A stretch of DNA of 37,500 nt from Mesostigma viride (taxonomy: Eukaryota > Streptophyta > Mesostigmatophyceae > Mesostigmatales > Mesostigmataceae): positions 2,814,233 through 2,851,732 of the forward strand of contig RPFO01000027.1 of assembly GCA_009746045.1 (NCBI GenBank), given 5' to 3'. The stretch's first letter is position 1, and each line of letters starts with the position of its first letter. Shown here piece after piece: positions 20,606 to 30,678 of this stretch. Under the pieces are notes generated by a model. The model searched no databases and was not told the origin of the DNA. It was given only the letters and a program-made list of their open reading frames with translations. The translations under genes and the position numbers were made by a program.

Positions 20606-21055
20606 CAGGGTCCAGTGAGGGGGTGATGCGCCAAGTCGCACATGGAAGCCCCGATGAACCGCCGGTTGACGAACAAGAACTCCAGCATGACAAGACATCT
20701 GGGATGAGCAACCAGCGGCAAAGGAGCGATCCTTCAGGACAAGACAGCTTTACCGGCCGCCGTGATGGTTTGGCAAACAAGCTTTTGACGCGTTGAAGGG
20801 ACAGCAAACAAAGCGCCTTGAAGGGACAGCATGCAAGAGCGCCACGATGGGTGGGACATGTTTAGTGACACAGTAAAGCCCTGACAGACCGCATGCGGCA
20901 CAGCCAGTATTTGATGCCTTGACGACGAGGGGACAACAAAGCAAGGCCGCGCGGTGGGAGCAGACCCATTTAGTGGCACATGACGCCCTGATGAACTGAT
21001 GAGCTGCGTGCTGACAGAGACGACCAGTGGCACATGAAGCCCTGAGTAGCCAGGT

Positions 21056-24000
21056 GGCAAGCAAAGAGCTCCTGCGCGACAAGAAAGATTAGAGGAGGGT
21101 GTCACACCGAATGAAACTGCAAGGAAAGAGCGATTGGAGTAGTTACCCCGTAGCATTGGTTATGCCACCGCGCCGGCTACGGCCGATACAAGGATGCCAT
21201 AGGTACCCATGAAAGTGCAAATTCATTTCTTATGGCTCTTCTATGGGTAAATGTTTATTGAGTCAGTGTTGTGGCTTGTACAAGAAGCAAGCTGGAGCTT
21301 CCTCACTGGGGCCGATGCTATCAGCCGCCATCTGGAGTGTTCCAGGAACAGGGCTTAGCCCTGGTCACGATGCCATGCACTCTGTTGCCTATGCCTCCTT
21401 GCCATTCTGGTAACCGTGTGACCAAATTATAATTCCAGTAACCCCAGTGGGTGCTTAGTTAATTATTTAAAACACACGACTGCGTCACTTGGTTACCATA
21501 GACAAATGGTCCTTACAACAGTGGGTAATTAAGCTCGTGTTTTATTGTGTTATCCCTGGACTAGTACGTAGAGCGCGCAACTGCATCCCGGATCATACAT
21601 CCTCAAAGAAGTCAGCTGCATGTATCAAGGAGACAACCAGCGCAGGCCAGAAATCGGGAGAATCCGGACCATGGTCTCTCGAGCCTGCCGTTATCTTTTC
21701 CGCGTTTTCGAGACGTTCAGGATGATGCATGAATACGAATGGAGATGGAAATGTACAGCCTCATGTTCATTGAAATTACGGCTGGCTTACGTGAAGAGCG
21801 ACTAGATGACCTAGACGGCCGGTGGGGCCGGAAACAGCTTGCTTGATCAGGGCGTGTGTTTCGAGCCTAACTGGCCGGGCCGGAGTGTCTGGTGGTGAGC
21901 ACCATTGCTGCGATCGCATGTATGTACAGTCAATATGAGACAACCAGCGCAATCAACCGCTAATAAGCATGCCAGGCATTGGCCTGAGCCAGCCAGCAAG
22001 CTGTGCATCGCAGGGGCACGTTTCCAGTGGATTTTTCTTGGGCATGCAAGGCGCATGACGTCAAGGGCAGGTGAGATGCCCATCTAGTCATCAACGTGTG
22101 CTTAGAAAAATATAACCCTCGCGCACATGAGATGCGCCTTATAGCTGCCTCATATTTAGGGTTCTTCTCCTTTTCGGGGTTTTCCTTATGTTGCATGCCA
22201 ATATCGCCCCCGTAATTTATCATTCTCAATGAATATAGATGCGCCTTATAAAGATGAATCTCACAAGAGTTCATATTGTATAGTTCGCTGGTTCTTGTCT
22301 TGAGCTTTCATTGCGTTGCCTGTCTCATTCCCGTAACTTATCACTTCAAATGAAAACATACTTTCATTTATATTGCTAAATACCCACTGAGTAAATTAAT
22401 TAATTTACGCGTGCATGAATAACTGAATACCATGCGTAGTTGGTTGCTGCATGAAGCAGTGACTCGTCAAGCAAAGGTGGCAACTTCGACTGCAAGCTTT
22501 TCGAGCTTTTACAAGTGCTCCTCTTCGAAGAGGCACCAGATGCTACGACACAGCCATGAGTTGAAAGAGAATTGTGGATGGTGGTCGGTATTAAGTTTCT
22601 GGGCTGGCTGCACAGCATTTTAGCTGGACAAGAGGAAGCTGCCCCCCAGCCGTTATTCAAGCAAACCCTTGTGATCCCAGAGGCAACAGTGGCAGCATCG
22701 TATCAATGATGATCTATTGACGGAAAGTTATGGACTAGTAGAAGTGCCTTTAATTCCGAAACGAGACCCCTGAGTCTGCATATAGGTGTATATATAGTAC
22801 TATACAGTAGTGTTGAGTATATTGTGTATATAATAGTATATAGTGTGTAGTAGTGTGTATATAAGTAGTATACTACTAAATATAAATAACAACAACTATT
22901 ACCTATCTTGTGAAGACGTGAGCAGGGAAGGATCGCCAAGAAAGTTACATAAATGCTTAACGTAAATGCTCAGCGCACAGTTGCGAAACTAGAATTCATG
23001 GACAGGACCCCACCAAATACGTATACATTACTGGCAGCATCCCTCTGGAACTGCCGAGCTCTCACGATGCCGCGAATTTGACAACGTCAGCGAAAGTGTC
23101 CAAAGCTTTGACAGTTTACTGCAGTGATTTTATGACAGCTGTGCAGATCATGAAACGAACGCGAAGCAAGCAGACAAACTCGTCGCTGAATAGCCCGGCA
23201 AGACGCAAGCAAGACGCTTAGCAAAGCCTCTACTTCTGCCCATCGCGGAATGTTGCGCGTTCAATGAGGATAGTCGACGGTTGCCACAGAGAAAGCCAGG
23301 GCAGCATCGACATTTATTAGTCGCAAGGCGCCCGTGGCGGGATTCCAAATTTTTGCAAAGCACGTGCCCAGCATATATTAGGTTCGGGCCACCGAAATCG
23401 GCATCACTACATGTACAGTTCTTATTCTCGGGCAGTTCAGGGCAGTTTGCTGGTTTCTCGGTAAGTATCAGGTTGGCTATAAGTCGATAACATAATGGTT
23501 GCATCACAATCGCTTCGTTGCAGCAGCGTGTTGTTCTATGACTACGGCTGCTTAGAATACCACGCCGTGTCTGTACTCCGGGTGTCATCGAGTGGAAATT
23601 ATTCCCATGCCAGCTGACAGTCGCCCGCCATGCCATGCCAAAGCCGGTTGCTCGCCGGGTTCCCGCCAAAATCGTTTGGCGGGTCGCAGCTCTAGGAAGA
23701 TATTTGGTGATGGGAGGCCGTCAGACCGACGTATACTTACTTACGAATTTTCTTCCTATAGATAGGGATGAACTTCTTAATCACCGCCTCTACTAGCTAG
23801 CAAGTCATTGAAGTCAACGAAGTGAATAGGTAACTAGCGTGCCGAAGCCGTGGTGCAGTAGGCAGAATAACACAGCCAAAACGCAACCCCAGTAACTGTT
23901 GACGTGTCATGCGCCCAGGCACCGCGAGATCTTTTGCGTCTCGAGCACAGGTTACATTCCAGATCTTGCTTGTGGGGCGATGGGTGGAATTCCCATTACA

Positions 24001-24133
24001 TAAGCACGAAAGAGCGCATCCATCGCTGTGCGCGATAGGCTAATAGCGCATCCGCTGTGCGCCAGTCGTAAGTCCTGCACTTGCGCAGCTGTCTAAGGTA
24101 GTCAGACAAGGGCTAGCGACTTGTTGCAGGGAA
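21056..24133. other. Intergenic region between SulP and SnoaL genes
   Basis: No gene could be supported. It has moderate AT content, stretches rich in TTAATTAATT (21455-21480, 22390-22405), and a TATA/GTAGTA-rich microsatellite at 22775-22880. The longest open frame (reverse, 23148-23669) has no recognisable domain and no context. TTAATTATT..CACACGACTGCGTCAC at 21455-21490 resembles the 3' end of retroelement copy D (35999-36035), so a short element remnant may be present. Confidence 0.5.
22775..22880 (+). repeat. TATA/GTAGTA-rich microsatellite
   Basis: Imperfect GTATATA, GTAGTA and GTGTAT repeats with no gene. Confidence 0.8.
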
Positions 24134-27100
24134 ATGGCAGCAATTCAATGCTCGGTTTCGATCGCGGCAGGGACCAGGGTCGGCCCCCCCGCCCCCAACA
24201 GCGCGAGACAAACATCAATCATCTCGGGTGCTCCGGTCAAGGCACCCCTAGGAAAATGCACGCTGCCAATGAAGACCCGGCGCCATGCGGCCCCGCGGCC
24301 GGTGCAGACCTTGGCTAGGGTTGCCCTGGACAGCACGTTCCAAGGGCCCTTCACGGGGGAGCCGGGCTCAAAGACCACCATCGTGAAGCGACTCTTCTCT
24401 AGAGGAGAGGCGTCCGACTCGGCGGGCTTCATCACGTTCTTCACCACCCAGCCGGTGTACCAATTCGGCAACTTCGACGTCGCGCTGGACAAGAGCGCGA
24501 TCTTCAACGGCGCGCAGAACTTCTTCAACGGCATCCACGCCGTCTACCACGACATCAAGGCGATGTGGGAGGTGCACGACGCCCAGTTCGTCGAGATGGA
24601 CGTCAGCTACTGGCGGCTGGACGGATCCATGGTCACCCTCCCCTGCTTTGGTGTGTGTGCCCGTAGTTTACGCTGGCCTGTACAGGATTTATACGACGAC
24701 TTGTTGGGTTTTGGTCAAGCGTTGACAAAGCCGTGGTGTTGTTGCTGCTGATGTTGCTGTTGCTTCTACATGGCAATGTGGATGGCAGAGCGGTCATGTC
24801 GGTAATGTAAAACATTTTCCGGCAGAAAAACATCATCATGTGGGGTGATGGGTTGCAACGTATGGCAAGGTGTGGCAGGCTTGAGGGAGGCTAGATTGAC
24901 GTTGACCAACACCAGCAGATTTCCAGCGCAAAAGAGCTGCGTGCTATGGCCAAGAGATGCTCCTGGTATCGGCCTGGCAGCACCGCCTGCGCTCCGATTC
25001 ACATACTCCGATTTACGTACTGCTAATCGAGTCCCTACAAAGGGAGTTGGATGGTGAAAATGATGCTTGCGCATTGGCGGACTCTGTGGTCCACCTGCTG
25101 GACTTGCCTGGAAGCTAGCGTAAGGCGGAGTCGATGGGGTCAGCTTGCTCGGGCGTAATATGGAATACAGGGCACCTTTGTTGCGCCCACATGCCGCACA
25201 CGCCAGAACAGCTTTGCCTTCATCCTGTTGGGTTGTAACGCCATGACTGGGGAAGATGTGGTATCAATACCCATGGCATTGTATCAGCATGGCTGTACTC
25301 ACATCATGACCCATAGTCACACCATAGTCACACCGGCCCATCTCACTATAATCAAACAGGGCCATCCCAGGCTCAACCCGTGCCGCCGAGTCCGCCTTGC
25401 TGCGGTCAAATGAGGGTTACTAGGGCTCTTGTAGGATACTGCTATACTAGGGTGCTACTCCACTAGGATGCTCTACTAGGACTCATGTAGGATGCTGCTA
25501 TACTAGGGTGCTACTCCACTAGGATGCTCTACTAGGACTCTTTTAAGGTATCCGGTGCCCGGCGGCGTCGCTGGCGTAAGTGCGGGCAAGTTGCGCCTGG
25601 TCACTGTACCATCACCCGGTCACTATCACTGTGTGTCTGCTGGTACTGCACCCGCGTACGCCCCCCACCCATCGCACGTCACCACTGCGTCTCGCTTCAC
25701 GTACCCCCGACACCCATGCTCTTTCCAAGCTCTTTCTATGCTCTTTCTATTCTCTTTTATATGCTCTTTCTATACTCTTCTATATGCTCTTTCTATTCTC
25801 TTCTAAATGCTCTTTCCAAGCTCTTTCTATACTCTTTCTATTCTCGACCCGCTGCCCGCTTCAAATCGTAATTATTGTCGCCGTCAACCGCCATCAACCA
25901 CCGCCACCAACCGCCACCAACCACCAATAACTGACGCCGATCGCCACCAAACGCCACCAAACGCCACCAATCTGGCAGACATCTTCCGCTTCAACGGCGA
26001 CAAGGTCTCTGAGCTGCGCATCTTCATGAACTGCAACCCAGTGTTCAACGCGGCGCTGCCTTATGCTGCCAACGCGTCGGTCTTCACGGGCCCCAACAAC
26101 AGCACCGGGTACAAGCCAGGCAGCATGCTGACCCACTTTGCGCTGTTCCCAGAGGCGCAAGAGCGCATCAGGAACGGCAAGGCGCCCAACTGGTCGGTCG
26201 CGGCGGGGGGGCCCAAGTGGCCCATCGCGCCCGCACCACTGCCGCCCGCCCCCGAGGCCACGCCACTCATCCAGGTAGGTGGATGGATTTTCCGTTACTT
26301 TTCCCAGATTCCTCCCTTCCTTTATCTGCCTTCCTTTGCGTCCGCTTCATCTCCCCCCTGGGCCACCAATTGCTAATGTTTTTTCTTTACCTTCCCCTTT
26401 CTGGTTTCTTTCTTCGCGGCGCCTTCCAGGTGCTCACGGGCACGTACACGGCCATGGTGCGCAAGTATTACGACGCGGTGGAGGCCGGCGACGCCTCGTC
26501 CGCCGCCTCCTTCTTCTCCTCCTCCCCCGTGTTTCAGACAGGCAACCACGAGGTGCTCTTCTCGCAGGCCGCCATCCGGTCGCACCTGCAGGGAGCGCTC
26601 AGGGTGGGTGGCGAGGGCCCAGTGCCCAGTGACCATGGCGTGGCTGTATGTAATTAAAACTCGTGCTCTGATCCCTTTCGTGGGAAATCTGCCCCGGGAC
26701 GCGCTCCGGGTGGATGGCTGCCGGTGACATAGGGCGGGGGTGGGCGGCCCATACCAGCGGAATCCGGCCATCTGCCCAACAGGGAGGGCCATCTGGTTGT
26801 GTTCCGCGGAGGGGTAGACGGTAGGAAATGGTCGAGGGTAGGCCATGGTAGAGGGTAGGCGATGGTGGATGGTAGGGAATGGTAGAGGGTAGGGAATGGT
26901 AGAGGGTAGGCCACGGTAGAGGGTAGTATCATCACATGTTGTGCATACTTTGCGTACCATATAGACGAATCAATACATGTAGAAAAATATGTAGAACAGT
27001 CGCAAATCGTTCAATTATTGTTGAACTTTGTTGTGGAGATTGGCTGCCGGTCATGCCAGGCTTTGCGGAGCCGATCATTATTACAGTGACCATGCAGTGA

Positions 27101-27884
27101 CCATACAGTGACAGTGACCATCATGCTAGGCTTCGCAGAGGCGACCCCTCGAGGGTGGAATCCGTGGTTTTAAAATAGGGTCAGTGGCGTTAAGTCGGTA
27201 GCTTGACGACATGACGATCGCCACCAGATCTCTCCTTTTTGTCCCCTACTCATTTATCCTCCTGCGCTGATTACTATTGACCCTTTCCTTGTATGGTGCT
27301 GGCAGTATTTGCATATGCTCCCTCGCATATGGCTGTCCTTGTCCCTGGTGCGCCACGAGAATCGGTTTTTATTTCGGTTGCACCGTTCTGAAGTACCTAC
27401 AAATAGCCTTTTACCATTGCCTTATAAATAGCCTTTTACCATTTCCTCACTGCTGCATCCCGGCACGTTCTGCATGAGCTCATTCCTCTTTTTATTCCTG
27501 ACCAACGAGTGCACTCTTGGCCAATAGGCCCCACCCCAACACCCCACCCCTTCAGCCCATCCCAACACGCCCGCGCTTGCTTCACGAGATCAGGGCGCTC
27601 ATCGTCCTTTTCCTAACTAGCGAGTGTACTCCTGGTTAATGGGCCCTACCCCATGATCCACCGGACACCGCCGCAGGTGCGCCACGAGATCAAGGCGGTC
27701 TACGAGGACGGCCGCACGGTGGTGGTGGAGATGGACAAGGTGTTCACACGGGCCAACGGGTCGACCATCACGCTGCCATCCTGCGACTTATTCCGCATCG
27801 ACGCTGTCGAACAGAAGTTCAGCGAGCAGCGCAACTTCATCGACGATAGCCCGCTGACCGATCCCAGCATCAAGGTCACCTCCT
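24134..27884 (+). CDS. Tandem SnoaL-like (NTF2-fold) domain protein, probably plastid-targeted; 3' end unresolved
   Basis: Exons: 24134-24650, 25979-26274, 26430-26603, 27677-27884, giving 398 residues before a GTGAGT donor. The ATG (GGAAATGG) begins an Ala/Ser/Arg/Pro-rich, acid-poor N-terminus of about 65 residues, typical of transit peptides (inferred). Domain 1, about residues 80-205: ITFFTTQPVYQFGNFDVAL, HDIKAMWE, FVEMDVSYWRLDGSMVTLPC, FDIFRFNGDKVSELRIF. Domain 2, about residues 275-390: YYDAVEAGDASSAASFF, PVFQTGNHEVLFS, RHEIKAVYEDGRTVVVEMDK, GSTITLPSCDLFRID. The domains align with each other, so the gene carries an internal duplication. A Pro-rich linker (PAPLPPAPEAT) separates them. 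SnoaL-like domains bind small hydrophobic ligands and some are cyclases or isomerases; no reaction can be assigned. If the last donor is unused, translation ends at 27977-27979. Confidence 0.85.
25430..25548 (+). repeat. Approx. 60-bp tandem duplication, intron 1 of the SnoaL gene
   Basis: Two copies of a unit containing TGTAGGATRCTGCTATACTA, GGGTGCTACTCCACTAGGAT and GCTCTACTAGGACTC. Confidence 0.9.
25729..25850 (+). repeat. CTCTTTCTATNCTCTT repeats, intron 1
   Basis: Imperfect units of ATGCTCTTTCTATTCTCTTN followed by TATATG form a pyrimidine-rich array. CGCCACCAA repeats (25888-25970) follow directly before the exon-2 acceptor. Confidence 0.85.
26815..26927 (+). repeat. GGTAGAGGGTAGG minisatellite, intron 3
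   Basis: About nine imperfect units of roughly 12-14 bp (GGTAGAGGGTAGGNNAT). Confidence 0.9.
27346..27676 (+). repeat. Decoy copies of the exon-4 start and a 115-bp tandem duplication
   Basis: The true exon-4 start GTGCGCCACGAGATCAAGGC (27677) is echoed at 27350-27365 (GTGCGCCACGAGAATCGG) and 27575-27600 (GCTTCACGAGATCAGGGCGC). The second echo lies in a 115-bp unit (27495-27609) that repeats as 27610 onward, running into the real exon: TTCCTGACCAACGAGTGCAC versus TTCCTAACTAGCGAGTGTAC. Confidence 0.8.
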
Positions 27885-27921
27885 GTGAGTCCTACAAAAG
27901 TACTACTACAATGTCTTACAT

Positions 27922-28334
27922 GGTGGGCTCAGCTACTTGGTATGAAGTCTTACATAGTGGGTTCAGCTACTTGGTATGAAGTCTTGTATTGTGGGCTCAG
28001 CTACTTGGTATGATGTCTCACATGGTGGGCTCAGCTACTTGTTATTAAGTCTTGTATTTTGGGCTCAGCTGCTTGGTATGATGTCTTACATGGTGGGCTC
28101 AGCTACTTGGTATGAAGTCTTGTATTGTGGGCTCAGCTACTTGGTATTAAGTCGTGTATTGTGGGCTCAGCTGCTTGGTATGATGTCTTACATGGTGGGC
28201 TCAGCTACTTGGTATGAAGTCTTGTATTGTGGGCTCAGCTACTTGGTATGAAGTCTTGTATTGTGGGCTCAGCTACTTGGTATGAAGTCTTGTATTGTGG
28301 GCTCAGCTGCTCGGTATGATGTCTTACATGGTGG
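27922..28334 (+). repeat. 34-bp minisatellite, about 12 copies
   Basis: The unit contains GTGGGCTCAGCTACTTGGTA, then TGAAGTCTTGTATT, with a few substitutions. It lies just after the last recognised SnoaL exon, and repetitive frames here are artefacts. Confidence 0.93.
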
Positions 28335-28559
28335 CGCTTTCTGCACACTTTAGTCGAATGATTTATAATTATGCGAATTTATTTTTAAACTTTTATGGTG
28401 GTACAAGCATGTTCTGGGCCAAGTATCAGAATCCTGCAGTTCTATGCCCTGTTTTGATGCAAAAGGCTTGCAGATCTGACCTGGCAGCCACGCCAGGCGG
28501 ATCGGTGATCTTGGCCTCGGTACAGGAATGTATTGGCCCGATTCCATCCACCCAAGCGA

Positions 28560-28670
28560 GTCAATGCAGCTAATAAAGGGTTTGGCCTCGTCAGCGCATA
28601 TAACGTAGGGGTTGGCCTCGTAAGTGCAGCTAACAAAGGGGTTGGCCTTGCGAAGCCATAGTAGCGTTCC
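28560..28670 (+). repeat. Short imperfect repeats of a GGGTTGGCCTCG motif
   Basis: Three units of GCAGCTAANAAAGGGGTTGG with a CCTCG(T/C) extension. Confidence 0.7.
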
Positions 28671-28714
28671 ATAGTAACATGGTTAGTTTAAAGGCTGGAT
28701 GGATGGCATCCTCA

Positions 28715-28930
28715 TGCGTTCTGCTGCCTAGTCGCGCCTACTCGTGCCTCCGCATGCCGCCTCATGCATCCGCATGCCTCCTCATGCCTCTTCATGCCTC
28801 TGCATGACGTAGGTCCTCCTCATGCCTCGTGGCGTAGGTTCGCTTAATGGCGTAGGTCCTCATGCCTCCCCGTGCCTCCTCGTGGCGTAGGTTGACTTCA
28901 CGGCATAGGTCCTCCTCGTGTTCGGCCTCC
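28715..28930 (+). repeat. CCTCATGC / GGCGTAGGTC repeats
   Basis: Many imperfect CCTC(A/C/G)TGC units interspersed with GGCGTAGGT(C/T) form complex satellite-like DNA. Confidence 0.8.
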
Positions 28931-28989
28931 ATGTGCTGCCTGTGGCTTTCCGCACGGGTAGAGATCTGTATATCCTCAGTGGATGCTTG

Positions 28990-29160
28990 TGTACTGCTAG
29001 TACCTGAATACCACTAGTAGCTATATACCACTAGTATCTATAGTAGTATACCACTAGTAGCTATATACCACTAGTAGCTGTAGTAGTGTACCACTAGTAG
29101 CTATATACCAGTAGTAGCTATATTAGTATATCACCAGTATCTATATACTGCTAGTATCTA
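28990..29160 (+). repeat. ACCACTAGTAGCTATAT minisatellite
   Basis: Imperfect units of ATACCACTAGTAGCTATAT with TAGTAGT spacers. The unit contains the palindrome ACTAGT. Confidence 0.88.
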
Positions 29161-29165
29161 CTTGC

Positions 29166-30072
29166 ACACCATTGTCCAGCTGGAGTCCCGTCACACCCAT
29201 CCTCACGTTCCTGTGCTAACCTATTTCCTGGTTTGTACACCTGCGTTCGGTTGCCTGCCTGTCGTGACTTGGGTGTGTCGTGTGCGTCAACGCAACTGCC
29301 TGCTGTGGCACTGCCTTTCATGGCATCGATTACTCGTGTGGCGCTTGTGTACACGGCACTGGCTACTGGCAGCGGTGTTCACACTTGCCGGCGGCGCCCG
29401 GCTGCAGAAGCGTGTGCTGTAAAGCTCTAGGCTTGGACCAGGGAGTCTGACCTCCTTTCAACTGAAGGGATCGCCCTCCCAAAGCCTGGTATTGTTTGAG
29501 CTCAGAACGTCACCATGGAACCTTGATCGCTGACGGACAGGGCGTTGCCCTTAGTCATGCCATTTGTTGAATGAGAACCGTTCTATGGCTAACGCCTCCA
29601 TTTCTCAGTGATCTGTTGAGCTAAGACAGAAAGACGTAGTTACAAAAAGAGGGTTGAGCGTCCAGGGTTGAGCATGTCACAATCCTGTGCGGGCGCTGGC
29701 AGTGTTATTCATACCAGTGCTAGCTACTGCAAGACATTCAAGCTGCCACTAGGTACAACCCCTTCTTTTTATGGCCAGAAAAGTGTGTTGGTACCCTGCT
29801 TGGTGTCCCTAGGTTGCAATGCCCTAGAGAACATATTTGGCTTGTGTGCAGAGTGCTTTTGGTACACTACCCTGTCTATGAAGCTGTACGGGGATGTGAA
29901 TGAATCAGATATGGCCTCTCTGTCTGTATGAATGTATAATTTCTATCCATGATGTGGAAATCCAGAAAAGGCAACCGTAAAAACGGTACAAACACTTACA
30001 ATTATTGTTGTTTGCAAGACTTACAAGCATGCGTGTCACAAATCATGTTACCGCTATGCATACACACCTACG
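29166..30072. other. Non-coding stretch before the retroelement cluster
   Basis: No gene or array was recognised. It may contain the SnoaL gene's last exon and 3' UTR, but no convincing terminal exon could be picked. Open frames here (for example 29668-29931) lack recognisable features. Confidence 0.45.
29418..29422 (+). terminator. Candidate TGTAA poly(A) signal downstream of the SnoaL gene
   Basis: Only TGTAA noticed between the last SnoaL exon and the retroelement cluster. The preceding GCTGCAG-AA would close the open phase-1 codon as TAA, which may be chance. Confidence 0.2.
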
Positions 30073-30183
30073 CCACGAGATAGCCATGGCGGAGCTCATA
30101 ACTTCCACGTTTGAGCTCCAGATTTGGCTGTGAATATCACAATTGCTTCGTCGTTCTAAGACGCACATGCTGATATATTTTCC
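30073..30183 (+). repeat. Inverted repeat, left of copy A
   Basis: CCACGAGATAGCCATGGC, then GGAGCTCATAACTTCCACGT and CTAAGACGCACATGCTGATA. It is the reverse complement of 32044-32175 with roughly 85-90% identity by eye and a short gap after CATGGC. Confidence 0.85.
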
Positions 30184-30678
30184 TGAAGCTATCATGCAAT
30201 ATTATGACAAGCAAATGCTGCTCTATGCAACGCACCCTGAATTGAATTGAATTGAATTGTAACATAACTCCGTTGGGAGTATATGTAGCACATAGCCCAG
30301 AGAAGGGGCATATGGCCTATCATACATTCTAAGCTACTTCCTGCAAGGGTGGGAATGTAAACAACACTTGCTCTAGGTGCACTAGGGCACCTGCACCACC
30401 CAGAGTTTCAGGCAACACCCAGCGAAGGGGAGCCTGTCATAGGTGGGGAAGATCATCATGGCTATACAAGAGCTAGGACATGGCTTCTCTACAGAGAGCA
30501 TCTCTCTGCATGGCATAGCATGGCGAAATTCTTAATGCAACATCCATGGGGGTCCCGTTATAGGCAGGGCTTGGCTAAATCCTGTAGACAACATCCATGG
30601 GGGCCATTATGGGCGCACATGCGCGTGGGCCACATGCTAGGCTAAGCCTGACTAATCTACACTACTGGTATGAATTCC

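Larger units (their letters stand above)
20112..21055 (+). repeat. Degenerate copies of the terminal SulP exon tail
   Basis: The end of exon 17 (GATGCGCCCAGCGGCGCGGT, GAAGCCTTGA) is echoed downstream at about 20141-20170, 20622-20660 (GATGCGCCAAGTCGCACATG, GAAGCCCCGATGA), 20858-20890, 20963-20998 and 21021-21055 (CCAGTGGCACATGAAGCCCTGA). The copies are degenerate, and the core is (C)AG.GGCAC.TGAAGCCCTGA. They lie beyond the stop codon. Confidence 0.6.

Noticed and set aside
23148-23669. 173-aa reverse ORF in the intergenic region
   Set aside because: No recognisable domain, no context and ordinary length for a chance frame. It cannot be excluded but is not supported.
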